DNA of 64,000 nucleotides from Channallabes apus (GCA_030522415.1 CM060108.1:36336256-36400255), one strand, 5' to 3'. Counted from the stretch's first letter, positions 21,328 through 33,726 are shown. A program made the numbers and translations. The notes: generated by a model from the sequence alone, not told the origin.

Positions 21328-22735
21328 GAACCGCGCAACCCTGCACACGCATTTCTGTCGCTGTCCTAGCGAGGACCTGACACAAACATTAATAGAGCAA
21401 ATCTGGTTTAAATGAAAGCTATATATTTAGTTCCTAAGGAAGACACATACTGTATATCATTGTGAGTACTTTAAATCTGTGAGATATTCTTACCCCCGTA
21501 GGAACATCCTTACCAATGTAAAAACATGCCCTGCACCCCACTTCAACACAGACACATGCGCTCACACATGCATGCACCAGGTGCCAAATTGAAATTTAGT
21601 TTAACAACTGTAGTGGCATGGTGCTCCTAGATTGCCCCTAGTGTGTCACTGTGGGTGTGAGTGTGTGTATGTGTGTGTGCCCTGCGATGGATTGGCACCC
21701 CATCCAGGGTGTACCTCGGTTTGTGCCCCAAGTCTCCTGGGATAGGATCCTGGCCCCTCCCTCACAGAGGTATAGACAATGACTAAGTGAGGATAATAGT
21801 TCTAGACTGAATTGTCAAAGGAAAACTAAGAGGAGCAAAATAAAAACTGGTCCACTATTATCTCATACTGTTACAAAGGCTACCTAGTATAATTTTTTAC
21901 TATCATTTGAAATCCCACAAAATAACACAAACTGTTACAAGAAACACAAATGTGGGAATGATTTCAACACGCCACTGATTGTCAGCACTTTAATAATTAA
22001 AATTAGCACCAGACTGTTCATTATTATAAAGATAGGGGAGCACTCTTGGCTGACTGTGAGTATAAGTCAGGGAAATGAACTTCTCTAAGGAGCCCTGAAT
22101 GCGAGAACAGGAACACACCCCAACATAATAAACACACACAACAACCACTTTATTTAAAAACACGTTTCCTTAAAAATGAATCCTAAGCCCTCCACCCACA
22201 GGAACAACTATGATAAAATACTAAACAAGAACGACAAAGACCTCCTGTAGCTCTGTCCAAGTCTGAGTCTGTACATAAATGATTGTGGACTCTTTAGGAA
22301 AATATACATTTTGCTTACCACTTGGGAACAGTACAGTACACTACATGATAACTGATTCAGACTGTTTCGGTGCATTTACTGACAAACCACTAACCCTTCT
22401 GTCTGATCAGCCAAATTATTGTGTTCATTCAAAAGACAAAGACTAATCACAAAACGCACACACACACACACACACACACACAGCCCAGTAAGGTGTACAA
22501 CATCCACAACTCCTAAACTTTGTGAACTCCTTGACAAAGAATGTCAAAATTTAAGAAAATAACACAGAGCATATTAAACACAGAAACAGCTGACACTAAT
22601 CGATGAGTCGCTAAACACACCAGTTCTGGATTAACTGGAAGTAGCAAATGAGAGCATGAAGAACTGGCCTTTTTAATTGGGCATACTGAATCTGGACAAT
22701 ACTGTACATTTCCAAACACTGTATAAAAATGTTGA
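21328..22735. other. unit A right part, non-coding
   Basis: Collinear with 59245-60529. It holds a SINE tail fragment (about 21655-21790: 'gccctgcgatggattggcac', 'ctcctgggataggatcctgg') and a CA microsatellite (about 22448-22481). No coding frame is supported by both copies. Confidence 0.55.
22448..22481. repeat. (CA)n microsatellite
   Basis: About 17 CA units. The counterpart in unit B (about 60375-60416) is longer and interrupted by CG units. Confidence 0.9.
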
Positions 22736-22739
22736 ATCC

Positions 22740-23330
22740 GACAGAAACTCAGAGCAAAATCATATCAAGAGGAAGCTTGAAGAAATGGAACTTGCTTGAC
22801 AATCGAATCCCTTTAGAATCTCTGCCTACTGAGCAGGAACTTAAATAAAAAAATTAAAAAACTGAAACAAAGGAAAGCTTCAGGACCTGATGGATCCTGA
22901 ATGAAATGATTAAACACACCAGATTAAAAACTCTTTAATCTGGTTCTGAGTGTGAGTTTCTTCCCTGGAATCTAGAATCAACAACAACAATAACACCAAT
23001 CCATAAAAGTAAAGGTGAATTTGATGCTAATAATTACATTATAGAGGCATTTGTGTGAACAGTAACCTGGGGAATGTCATGTGCAGCAAAAATAAATAAT
23101 GAACTGTAATTTTCCAAAAAGATTCAGCTCTCAGGGACCAAAGCACCTACTGAGGTACCTATTGAGGACTAATGAGCTTTACAGGAAACATCTAATCGAG
23201 ACCCTGCATACAGAGTTCTGCACAATGATTTTAAAGGTGCACAGAAAAACCACTAACACTACAGCCACACTCTAACACACTATAACATACTAAAATAATA
23301 AAGACTCAGGACCAGACAAAATTAGCAAAG
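22740..23330 (+). mobile_element. degenerate LINE reverse transcriptase
   Basis: Fragments in shifting frames read KIKKLKQRKASGPDG with NEMIKHT, and later ITPIHKSKGEFDANNY. These match the RT start and the PIHKKGDK-NNYRG block of LINE reverse transcriptases. Stops and frameshifts are frequent. The clade cannot be fixed by eye. The run at about 23610-23870 (reading TDPKLRKLSEHC and PVMHTQENRDKYH) may be another part of the same relic. Confidence 0.6.
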
Positions 23331-23361
23331 ACAATAGATTAAATCGATAAACCCCATTCTT

Positions 23362-23600
23362 CTGGGTACTCCGGTTCCCTCCCACAGTCCAAAGATATGC
23401 AGGTTAGGCTAATTGCCGTTCCCAAATTGCCCATAGTGTGTGAATGAGTGTGTGAGTGTGTGTATGTATGTGTGCCCTGCGATGGATTGGCACCCTGTCT
23501 AGGGTGTACCCTGGTTCATGTCCTAAGCCTCCTGGTATAGGCTCCAGGTCCCCACGCCCCTGAATACAGGATAAAGCGTTATAGAAGATGAGTGAGCGAT
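23362..23600 (+). mobile_element. DANA/Mermaid-type SINE, 5' truncated
   Basis: Runs from 'gggtactccggttccctccc' through 'gatatgcaggttaggctaat' and 'gatggattggcaccctgtct' to 'gcgttatagaagatga'. The tRNA-like head is missing. It lies inside the LINE relic; 'gataaacccca' recurs on both sides (about 23348 and 23599). Confidence 0.75.
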
Positions 23601-23876
23601 AAACCCCAAACAGATACGTAGTACACCGTGGCAGGCTATCTGAGAATGGTGACTGACCCAAAGCTAAGAAAGCTCAGTGAGCACTGTCTGGCTGTAGAGA
23701 AGAGACTGCCAGTGATGCATACTCAAGAAAATAGAGACAAATATCACTAAATTTACACTGAATATTTTACCAAATTCAATAAAATCATCCCCAACTTTAA
23801 CTGCCTCCCAGACCTCAACAAACCACAGAGTGAACACTAATTGAACATTTGGACTGGTGAATGAGAGTCTTAACAA

Positions 23877-24171
23877 GAAGGACTGGACATGCTGACCTCA
23901 CTATGGAGTCTGGGGGATTGTGGGAGTATCAGTACTGGGCTCATGTTGATCTTGCTGTCCACCTCACAAGAGAGAAGGTGGAAAAGGTATTGGTGTTTTT
24001 GTGGATTATGAGGAGGGTCTGGTCTCCTTTTATGAAGTAAAGGGCAGATCTGATATCTACACTTTCACTGGACAGTGTTTCACTGAGAAACTCTGGACAT
24101 TCTTCTATACTCTGGACAATAATTCACTGATCATCCCCACTGTTACTGAATATCTGATTCATAGGTAATAG
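23877..24171 (+). pseudogene. B30.2/SPRY fragment, frameshifted
   Basis: The upstream part reads AVHLTREKVEKV. After a 2-nt shift near 23992 it reads GVFVDYEEGLVSFYEVKGRS, then IYTFTGQCFTEKLW, and ends at a stop near 24168. This is the SPRY core (GVFxDYEEGxVSFYDV...FTGQxFTEKL) of butyrophilin, TRIM or NLRC3-like teleost proteins. It is distinct in sequence from the B30.2 of copy B. No intact start, PRY part or upstream exon was found. Confidence 0.7.
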
Positions 24172-24332
24172 ATTTGTAAACTGTATATTTTAAAGCTGGC
24201 TATAATCATCACTCGATTCTAAATCCGAAATAATTAGTTTAAAAGTATAATTATGTTTTGACATTGTTTAAAATATTACTTTATTGTGTAGAAAATAAAC
24301 ATAAACTCTGTAAACAGTTGAAACATGTGGAG

Positions 24333-25339
24333 CAGAGGTGGAAAGTAATGAATTTACTCGCATTACTGTAATTGAGTAGATTTTTTCTGTACTTCTACTT
24401 TTTAAAGTAGTTTTTCATTCATTCATTCATTCATTTTCTATACCGCTTAATCCTGTGTTCAGGGTCGCGGGGACCCGGAGGCTATCCCAGGAGACTTTGG
24501 GCACTAGGCGGGGTACACCCTGGACAGGGTGCCAATCCATCACAGGGCACACACACATACACATTCACACACCCAATCACACACTACGGGCAATTTAGGA
24601 ACGCCAATTAGCCTAACCTGCATATCTTTGGACTGTGGGAGGAAACCGGAGTACCCGGAGGAAACCCACCAAGCACGGGGAGAACATGCAAACTCCATGC
24701 ACACAGAGACGGGAATCGAGCCTGGCCGGGGAATCGAACCCAGACCCTGGAGGTGCAAGGCGACAGTGCTAACCACTACACCACCGTGCCGCCTAAAGTA
24801 GTTTTTAGAATCTGTAATTTTACTTTTAAGTAAGTATGTTTTGTTTAGTAACAAAATAGTAATAGTATTGTACTTCACTACATTTTAAATCATATTTGCT
24901 ACTGAGTGAAAAGTAAATGAATGAAAATGAAAAATCAAAGAAATAATACAACGGGGAAGGGAAAAAATTGTACTGGTTGATTGATGGACGGGAAGAACAA
25001 ATTACTTGTGAGTTTAGCGCGTGCTAAACTCACAAGAACGACGGAGACGGACAAAACAGATGTCAGTGATGCAGACACAGATGAAAGTGAAATGCATTCT
25101 TATGAAGCAAACCCCTGGTCATATTTCAGCGACCACTTTGATTTCAAGCACAACAAAGGGAACAGATTTATTATGCAAGGGTGTTCCATCCCCCATCCCA
25201 CCCCCGCTGTTAAATAATAAAAAAAGGAACTCAGTAATTTTTTATGAGCTACTTTTTATTTTACTTGAGTAGATTTTTATAAGGGTAACTTTACTTGTAC
25301 TTCAGTAAAAGTTCACTAAAGTAATTCTTTCCACCTCTG
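24333..25339 (+). mobile_element. hAT-type element, deleted, at the junction of units A and B
   Basis: Terminal inverted repeat CAGAGGTGGAAAG (24333) and its complement ending 25339. The internal frame 24981-25217 reads MMDGKNKLLVSLARAK and then NPWSYFSDHFDFKHNKGNRF, resembling the start of a BED finger in a hAT transposase; the rest of the transposase is missing. The 8-bp flanks differ (atgtggag and cttatttc). A SINE is nested at 24416-24793. Confidence 0.65.
24416..24793 (-). mobile_element. full-length DANA/Mermaid-type SINE
   Basis: Complete from the ATTC tail to the tRNA-like head (minus strand: GGCGGCACGGTGGTGTAGTG, then GGTTCGATTCCC). It is flanked by taaagtagttttt (24403-24415 and 24794-24806). 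It is nested in the hAT element. Confidence 0.9.
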
Positions 25340-25347
25340 CTTATTTC

Positions 25348-26464
25348 GAGCATTTACCAAAATATTAATTTACCAGTTAAAAAACCCCTCAGAAGTATTT
25401 CTCTCTCTCGTCCACTAGAGGGAGCTGTTGCAACTTGCAACAGAGAGCAGAACTGAATTGAAGCCAGTACTGTATACCTACGAGCATAAAATTACATGAC
25501 CAGTGATCTTCATGTTAAATACTGAGTGCTGTTCCTAATGAAAGGTTTGCTATGGAATAGTGTGTGAGCTTCATAGGCTGTTATTATTATTATGTAATGC
25601 ACCGTGGTTTACACTGCATAGTGGGTGGTAGGCTATCTTGATTAAAGACTGTATTGTTTATTCATTACTGGAGCCCAGCTAAAACACACTTCACATTACT
25701 TACACAACACAGTGTAGAAATCTATTAGAATGAAACACTGCACTGTAATTAAAACCCTCTCGTCCTCTAGAAAATGTTGCCAGCAGACCTGAATTGACCA
25801 AAACGTTATCACACATAACACTGCAATACAGTATATCTAATTTTAATTAGCAAGTAAACGATTCTTTGAAGATACTGAGCCATAAAACATGTTTGCAAAT
25901 TCGACGTTATTTTTTATTTAAAAATAATAATCATGTTTTTATCATTTGACACTTTTAACAAACTGCGTGGGTTGCCAGATTTAATGGCACTTTTAACCAC
26001 ATTATTAGAAATTTCTAAAAATAAATCCGCTTAGTTTGGTGTAAACAACATGTGAAAGTGTACATGCATGACGGATTGTAGTCAATTAAGTTTAGCACCT
26101 TTAGTATCTACACCAGAAGCACAGGTATATCAGTCAGACTTGAAGTATTCTCTCCTAGTCTGCAGTGTATTACCGTCAGTCCATTCCAGTCGTCTTTTAA
26201 ACAGCTTTCGTTCCGTCATGTAAAAAAAAAAAAAAACAGCCATGTTTTATAATAAAAAGTTTTGGTCTTGTCGTTTTTCATCTTCAAATTAATTCCGCGT
26301 TTTAAATAATGTTTGTGATGAGTGTCCGCGAAATCAATAGTCTATGATGGAGTCCGCGTGTTTGTCACAATCACTCACATTCATCAGCATTTGTTGATGA
26401 ATTACAACAACTCTACTTAAAGACAAGCCAAAACACATAAACAACGTTTCTGTCGCCAACTATC
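25348..26464. other. unit B upstream sequence, non-coding
   Basis: Matches 5190-5680 and 7180-8340 without the hairpin insertion and SINEs. It gives the ancestral, uninterrupted arrangement. No gene. Confidence 0.5.
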
Positions 26465-26693
26465 TACGTCATCAACTCGCATCCGCGGTTGCCATAGGTT
26501 ACCAGACGCCAGTGCTGACCCGCCGCGCTGTGCTTTGTAATAAATGCAGTAAACTTTAAAGTCAGTGTCCGGTTTGGCATTTTGACCACGTCATAGCGAC
26601 TTGCGACTGAATTTAAGCTCATTGAGGTGGTTTAACTGACAAAGTGGCCAATGACGTTACAATCAGATGTTCAGTTGTGTTTTCCAACGAAAG
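26465..26693 (+). promoter_or_regulatory. candidate promoter and 5' exon, copy B
   Basis: Same motif set as 8340-8597: tacgtcat, cggttgccataggttacc, cacgtcat and ggccaatgacgttac, followed by the donor aaag/gtaatg at 26693. One CRE core of copy A (ttgacgtgg) is ttgaggtgg here. Conservation of CREs, X-box-like site and donor, while the bases just before the donor differ, favours a regulatory role. Unproven. Confidence 0.4.
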
Positions 26694-27667
26694 GTAATGT
26701 CTCGTCCGTATGTCCAGACTAAAGTGAAATATATTAAGTATTACAGTCTATTATTGTTGTATTTTAGTAATACACTGTAATTGTTTATGTTGTGCAAAGG
26801 TGAACATAGATATGAACTGTTTGTGTTATTCCCTTGCGTCTTTAATAAAGCTACTTTGGTTTTTATTGTAGATTGCTGACAGTCAGCATGTTTTCTTTAT
26901 TTTGTAGCTACTCGTTGTCCATTCTGGTGCAATATATACCAGTTAATGTTACAGTCTACAGAGTTAAATATCTCAAATAAAATTAAAAATCTCAAAAACC
27001 CACATGGCCAGGGACTGTAAAGGCATACATGAGTGTGTGGATAATTTTCTCATTTTCCTACAGGTTTAGTCGTAACTAGAGGGCTCTTTACTTACACAAT
27101 ACGCTTCTCTAACTGGCACTCATATCCACATGGCAGTTGCGCTGTGTTACTAGTATTAACTTGGCCTAGCTAAGTTAGTGCAGTTTTTGCATCTGCCTGG
27201 AATGTTAGAAACCATACTCTATAGTGTCGCAATGCAGATCTGAATAGAAACCAAATATTTATGTAATTAAAAAATATATATACATTGGCCTAGCTAAGTT
27301 AGTGCAGTTTTTGCATCTGCCTGGAATGTTAGAAACCATACTCTATAGTGTCGCAATGCAGATCTGAATAGAAACCAAATATTTATGTAATTAAAAAAAA
27401 TATATACATTGGTGGTGCTTTTTTTTAAACATGTTTTGGTGTTGGAAACCACTGGCTGTGCAGTATATTAGTTCTACATTAGTTCTTAAAGTGTCAAATA
27501 AGCTCTCTTCCTATCATTTAACAAAAATAATTAGGATTTGTTTTACTGCTCTTGTATATAAGATTGTGAAATGCCTCACAATTGACAGCATTTGCAACTG
27601 ATAAATGTGTGAACCACACATCCTATGACGCCATCATTCTGATAATACTGTACTGTTTTAATATATT
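26694..27667. other. unit B first-intron sequence
   Basis: Collinear with 8598-9453. It includes a 124-bp tandem duplication (27161-27412). No coding exon seen. Confidence 0.45.
27161..27412. repeat. 124-bp tandem duplication
   Basis: 'ggcctagctaagttagtgca' through 'atttatgtaattaaaaaata' occurs twice, starting near 27161 and 27285, nearly identical. Unit A has one copy. It arose after the unit duplication. Confidence 0.9.
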
Positions 27668-28073
27668 AGGGCCCAAGCACTATGACTATAATACTGTTTT
27701 AATATATTAGGGCCCAAGCACTATGACATCAGCCCTGTATTGTCAGTGTGTGATTGGCCCTGTTGTTTTCCCAAGGATTTTTTTCCCAACCAAGGGTCTT
27801 AACATGTTTAACAGCTTATAAGAATTGGCAGAATTGGTAAGAATCTGCTGCCATTAGGATGCATGAGAGTCTGGCCCCTGGGTGTAGCACTGGCCCCTCA
27901 CACAAGTTTTTGCTTCATAGCTCATACACACTTGCACGTATGCACATGAAACCCAGTACACATTTAGAGCCGGGGGTCGATGGCGCAGGGTTCTTGTGCT
28001 CACTCATCGTTGCTTGCAACTATATATATATTTTTCACCAATTTGGGGCGATGAGAATTCGACAGGTTGGAAT

Positions 28074-28693
28074 TGTCACGACACGCCAGGTCACGCCTAC
28101 CTGTCAAAACAAACCACGATGATCTGCCACTCCACTCCACACTCCGTTTCTATGCTTCCATTTTGCCGCCTCATGTGCCAGCTCATGCACACCTGTTCTC
28201 CATCTTCATTCATTACTTCACCCTATATTACTCTCTGCCAAACAACCACTCCCTGCCAGATTATTGTGTGCTCTCATGCCCAGTTTTCCAGCGTTTTGTT
28301 CTACCTTGACCTTCAGTTCTCGACCCACGCTTTGTTTCACGGATCTCGCTCACGTCTCACGCTTTGGATTGTCATTTTCTCTGTTCTCTGGATATCGACC
28401 TTTGCTTTCGTTTTACGACCACGATTATGGATCACAGACTTTCTTTGACTTCACGGCAACGTACCACGCGCACCCACAACCAAGATTATTCCCCGCGGAT
28501 CAGACCTGCATTCAGCGCGCATTGGCTCTTCACTTCCGCATTCTCTCGCCGAGACTCGCACCGTGCCTCTGCACCAATCGGAAGGAGTTTTCATTCACAA
28601 AACACTCAGTGCATAATACATTTCAAAATAACCGGCGCTGCTTCTCTCACACGCTCTGCGCTTGGATCCATCCCGTCTGCACCGCCCGTGACA
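28074..28693 (+). repeat. 5' LTR of the unit B Gypsy element
   Basis: 620 bp, TG to CA. The 3' LTR is longer because it carries an internal duplication of about 120 bp. Confidence 0.9.
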
Positions 28694-28710
28694 GTATAAT
28701 CTGGCCAGTT

Positions 28711-31700
28711 ATGGATCCAGCAGATATCTCGCGTCTGGAGGATGCACTAAAAAACCAAGGCGCACTGTTAGGTTCGCACCAGCAGGACATTCAGCACATC
28801 ATGACTGCACTTCGCACAGTGACACAAACGCTGACCTCCCTCAGTGATCAGATCCAGCAGCTGAGCCTCACTCCACCTCCTACTCCTCAGGTGCTGCCAC
28901 CACCACTGGTGCCCATCACCCGCCATGAACCACGCCTCCCTGCGCCACCCACTTATGATGGTGATCCACTCACCTGTCGTTCGTTCCTTTCTCAGTGCTC
29001 TCTCGTGCTTGAACTCCAAGTCTCATCCTTTCCCACAGAACGTTCAAAGGTAGCTTACATCATTACTCTTCTTTCGGGCAGGGCAAGGGAATGGGGAACT
29101 TCTCTATGGGATGCCCAGGTCCCGTGCTGTGCCACCTTCGAGGCATTCACCAATGAAATGAGGCGGGTGTTCGACCGTTCATTTTCAGGACGGCAGGCAG
29201 CAGGCCAACTACTTAAGTTATGCCAAGGGTCTCGTTCTGTGCACGACTATGCCATTGATTTCAGGACTCTGGCTCCCTCTTGTGGCTGGGATCATCAAGC
29301 ACTGTTCGATGCTTTCCGCCATGGACTCGCCGACCCCATCAAGGATGAACTAGCTGCACGAGAGCTTCCTTCCACACTTCAAGAGCTCATGGACCTTGCT
29401 GCTCGTATTGACACCCGTAAGCAGGATCATCACATGGAAGCCCTTCAGCCACCTAACACCTCGGGGTTCACTCAACCTTCCATCCCAGATTTCACCACAC
29501 CTTTGTATCAAACCCTGTCTGAACCCACGCAAATTGGCTGCACACGCCTTTCGCTAATGGAGCGCCAGCGCCGTCGCGATGAAGGTTCCTGCTTTTACTG
29601 TGGCCAAGCGGGCCACTTGGTACGATCCTGTCCGTTAAAAGCCCGGGGCCCCCAGGTAATTCTGGGAGTACAAGGAGGCCCTAATCTTCAATTTCTCCCA
29701 GATTCTCGACCGCTGTTCTTGGTAACCTTGACCTACGCTAACCAGCCTCACGTCATGAATGCTCTCATAGATTCTGGAGCCGACCAAAATTTTATAGCAG
29801 CATCCACTATCAGCCGCCTCAAGATTCCATCTCACCCACTCAGCCAGCCACTTCACGTTCAGGCACTAGACGGCAGTAAACTTCCACCAGTCACTCACCG
29901 CTCAGCTCCACTCACCCTACAGCTCTCTGGTAATCATGCTGAAACCATCTCACTCCTGATCATCCAAAGCCCCCATGCTCCAGTAGTTTTGGGTCTCCCA
30001 TGGCTCAAGAAACACAACCCTCATGTTGACTGGACTAGGAATAGCATCCTCGAATGGAGCCCTGCCTGTCTTTCCTCCTGCCTCCGCTCCGCCCACCTCA
30101 GGAACACACCAACCATGTCAAAAGAAGATATTCCTTGCCTTTCTCAGGTACCTGTCGAATACCATGACCTTAAACAGGTATTTAGCAAATCACGTGCTAT
30201 TTCTCTCCCTCCTCACCGCCCCTACGACTGCGCCATCAACCTCCTCCCTGGCACTACCCCCCCAAGAGGCCGCCTCTATTCATTGTCACTCCCTGAAAGA
30301 GAGGCCATGAAACAGTATATCTCTGAGTCCCTAACCGCCGGAATCATCCGCCCCTCCTCCTCCCCAGCTGGTGCTGGATTTTTCTTTGTGAAAAAAAAGG
30401 ACAAATCTCTTCGTCCATGTATAGATTATAGGGGGCTTAACGAAATTACAGTCAAGAACCGCTATCCACTTCCTTTGATGTCTACAGCCTTTGAATTACT
30501 CCAGGATGCTCACGTGTTCTCCAAACTTGATCTCAGAAATGCTTACCACCTAGTCAGGATCAGAGAGGGTGACGAATGGAAAACAGGCTTTAACACACCC
30601 ACAGGTCACTATGAATACCTGGTGGTCCCATTCGGCCTAACTAACGCCCCAGCTGTGTTCCAGGCCCTTATAAATGACGTTCTCCGCGACTTCCTCAACA
30701 CCTTTGTGTTTGCCTACCTTGACGACATTCTGATCTTTTCTCGCTCACTTAAGGAGCACAGAATTCACGTACGTCAGGTGCTGCAACGCTTAATGGAGAA
30801 CAAACTTTATGTTAAAGCAGAGAAATGCGAGTTCCATCAAGAATCCACCTCTTTTCTGGGCTACCTCATCTCCCCATCTGGAATTCAGATGGACCCAGCC
30901 AAGATGAAAGCTGTTACTGAATGGCCCACTCCTTCTTCTAGACGTGAACTTCAACGCTTCCTGGGGTTTGCTAACTTCTACCGACGTTTCATCAGAAACT
31001 ACAGCCTGGTGGCCACACCCCTCACCACTCTCACCTCCATTAGGATTCCCTTTCAGTGGAACTCTCAAGCCCAGGAAGCATTCAATCATCTGAAATGTTT
31101 ATTCACAACAGCGCCTATTCTTGTCTTCCCCGACCCTGCTCTTCAGTTCATTGTTGAGGTCGATGCCTCCGAAACAGGAGTCGGAGCTGTTCTCTCTCAG
31201 AGATCTCCTCGAGATAACAAACTTCACCCATGCTCGTTTTTCTCTCGCCGACTCACACCCACTGAACGCAATTACGACATTGGGGATCGCGAGCTCTTAG
31301 CTGTGAAGCTCGCCCTAGAAGAGTGGAGACATTGGCTGGAGGGAGCTGAACACCCCTTTCTCGTCTGGACTGACCATAAAAACCTTGAGTATCTCAAGGC
31401 GGCCAAAAGATTGAATTCACGTCAGGCACGCTGGTCCCTGTTTTTCTCCAGATTTAACTTCACGCTTTCTTACCGCCCAGGCTCTAAAAATACTAAGCCC
31501 GATGCTCTGTCTCGTCAATTTACCACCCCCCAGGACACCCCCACCATAGAGACTATTTTACCACCCCAATGTCTGGTGGCAGCCACTCAGCTCGAAGTGG
31601 AAAATCAAGTCCTGCAATCACTGACACATGAGCCAGGTCCTAGCAATGTTCCCCCCGGGAGACTCTTCGTCCCAGCCACAGCTCGCTCCCTAGTACTAGA

Positions 31701-33036
31701 GTGGGGCCACAACTCGAAGTTAGCATGTCACCCCGGAGCCACCCGCACTCTTGCCCTACTACAGCAACGGTTCTGGTGGCCTTCTGTCACAGAAGATGTT
31801 AAGAACTTTGTGGCCGCATGCGACATTTGCACCAGGAACAAGACACAGAACCGCCGACCTGAGGGTCTACTCAAACCCCTCCCTATTCCCCATCGCCCAT
31901 GGTCCCACATCGCCATTGATTTTGTCACTGGATTACCCCCCTCCAACAATAACACATGCATACTTACCATAGTCGACCGTTTTTCCAAAGCCGCACATTT
32001 TGTCCCTCTCCCCAAACTGCCGTCTGCTAAAGAAACGGCTGAGCTCATGATTAACCATGTATTTCGCCTCCACGGTAGACATAGTCTCAGACAGGGGTCC
32101 CCAGTTCTCGGCTCAGTTTTGGAAAGCCTTTTGTAGTCTCATCGGTACAACTCCTAGCCTCTCGTCTGGCTTTCACCCCCAAAGCAACGGCCAGACAGAA
32201 CATGCAAATCAGGAGCTTGAGAAAACCCTGAGATGCATGACTTCACGGGATGCAGCTTCGTGGAGCCATTTCCTCCCCTGGGTGGAGTATGCACACAACT
32301 CGCTCCCCACCTCTGCCACTGATATGTCTCCTTGTCTCCTTGCTGTCTAGGCTACCAGCCACCGTTATTTCCCACCCAAGAGGAGGAAACTGCTGTCCCG
32401 TCAGCCCAAGTCTTTATCCGCCGCTGCAAAAACACATGGCGACGGGCCCGTGCTCAGCTGATACGCACCGTGAGCATCTTTAAACATAAGGCCAACCGGC
32501 ACCGCGCTGCAGCCCCAAAGTACCGTGTTGGCCAAAGAGTCATGCTCTCTACTCGCGACCTACCACTTAAGACCACATCCAGAAAGCTCTCGCCTAGATT
32601 CATAGGTCCCTTTACGATTTCACGTATCATCAACCCCACCTCCGTCAGACTGGCTCTTCCTAGTTCTATGCGTCGAGTTCATCCCACATTCCACGTTTCC
32701 CAGGTCCGCAGGTTGGTTCCATGCTCTCTGGCTCCACCCCCTCACCCCCCTCCACCACCTCGACTCATAGATGGGGGTGAAGCCTTCACTGTCCGTAAAC
32801 TTCTCAAGTCTCGTCGCAGAGGACGCGGCCTACAGTATCTCGTGGACTGGGAGGGCTATGGACCCGAGGAAAGGTTCTGGGTGCCAGCCAGATTCATCCT
32901 GGACCGCTCTTTGATCTCGGACTTCCACCAATTTCATCCCGAGGCCCCCTCAAGAACGCCAGGTGGCGTCCGTAGGACGGGGGGTACTGTCACAACACGC
33001 CAGGTCACGCCTACCTGTCAAAACAAACCACGATGA
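28711..33036 (+). pseudogene. Gypsy gag-pol-chromodomain polyprotein with two frameshifts
   Basis: Starts [16 protein letters not shown] 17 bp after the 5' LTR. In order: gag; zinc knuckle [15 protein letters not shown] (about residue 294); protease [10 protein letters not shown] (about 354); RT with YLDDILIF (about 669); RNase H from [12 protein letters not shown]; integrase from [10 protein letters not shown]. Frame break 1 (near 32070) follows FRLHG, where several bases are missing before [10 protein letters not shown]. Break 2 (near 32335) is an 8-bp duplication of tctccttg after ATDMSP. The frame then resumes and ends in a chromodomain ([15 protein letters not shown], then [18 protein letters not shown]). 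Gag and pol are in one frame with no stop or shift between them. The last codons run into the LTR. Confidence 0.92.
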
Positions 33037-33726
33037 TCTGCCACTCCACTCCACACTCCGTTTCTATGCTTCCATTTTGCCGCCTCATGTGCCAGCTCAT
33101 GCACACCTGTTCTCCATCTTCATTCATTACTTCACCCTATATTACTCTGCCAAACAACCACTCCCTGCCAGATTATTGTGTGCTCTCATGCCCAGTTTTC
33201 CAGCGTTTTGTTCTACCTTGACCTTCAGTTCTCGACCCACGCTTTGTTTCACGGATCTCGCTCACGTCTCACACTTTGGATTGTCATTTTCTCTGTTCTC
33301 TGGATATCGACCTTTGCTTTCGTTTTACGACCACGATTCTGGATCACGGACTTTCTTTGACTTCACGGCAACGTACCACGCACACCCACAACCAAGATTA
33401 TTCCCCGCGGATCAGACCTGCATTCAGCGCGCACCGGCTCTTCACTTCCGCATTCTCTCGCCGAGACTCGCGCCGTGCCTCTGCACCAATCGGAAGGAGT
33501 TTTCATTCACAAAACACTCAGTGCATAATACATCAGACCTGCATTCAGCGCGCACCGGCTCTTCACTTCCGCATTCTCTCGTCGAGACTCGCGCCGTGCC
33601 TCTGCACCAATCGGAAGGAGTTTTCATTCACAAAACACTCAGTGCATAATACATTTCAAAATAACCGGCGCTGCTTCTCTCACACGCTCTGCGCTTGGAT
33701 CCATCCCGTCTGCACCGCCCGTGACA
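32989..33726 (+). repeat. 3' LTR with internal tandem duplication
   Basis: 738 bp. The stretch from 'cagacctgcattcagcgcgc' to 'tcagtgcataatacat' occurs twice (about 33414-33535 and 33536-33655), where the 5' LTR has one copy. The duplication must have arisen in or after this insertion. Confidence 0.9.

Larger units (their letters stand above)
5185..22735. repeat. segmental duplication, unit A
   Basis: Collinear with unit B (about 25340-60529) once later transposon insertions are removed. Matching pairs include 5190/25345, 7625/25735, 8400/26465, 12073/36879, 16873/37322, 18630/44245, 19080/48010, 19507/52147, 20400/55590 and 21340/59250. Unit A alone has the hairpin insertion (5684-7176), the Gypsy element (12498-16849) and about 600 bp at 11069-11690. 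It lacks most of the Harbinger element and the B30.2 exon. The boundaries are by eye and may shift by tens of bases. Confidence 0.85.
28074..33726 (+). mobile_element. Ty3/Gypsy chromovirus-type retrotransposon, near complete
   Basis: Bounded by ggaat on both sides (28069-28073 and 33727-33731). The 5' LTR is 28074-28693 and the 3' LTR 32989-33726, both TGTCAC...GTGACA. A polypurine run ends at gacggggggtac just before the 3' LTR. It encodes a single gag-pol frame with a C-terminal chromodomain. About eight substitutions separate the LTRs by eye, so it is fairly young, though older than the unit A element. Unit A has the empty site near 10100. Two frameshifts in integrase disable it. Confidence 0.93.

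Noticed and set aside
28264..28710. Extended N-terminus of the Gypsy polyprotein inside the LTR
   Set aside because: Translation of LTR sequence. The gag start at 28711 lies just after the LTR and matches the start of the related element at 16325.
28074..33726. Endogenous retrovirus with an envelope gene
   Set aside because: After integrase comes a chromodomain and then the 3' LTR, with no room for or trace of an envelope frame. It is a Gypsy retrotransposon.
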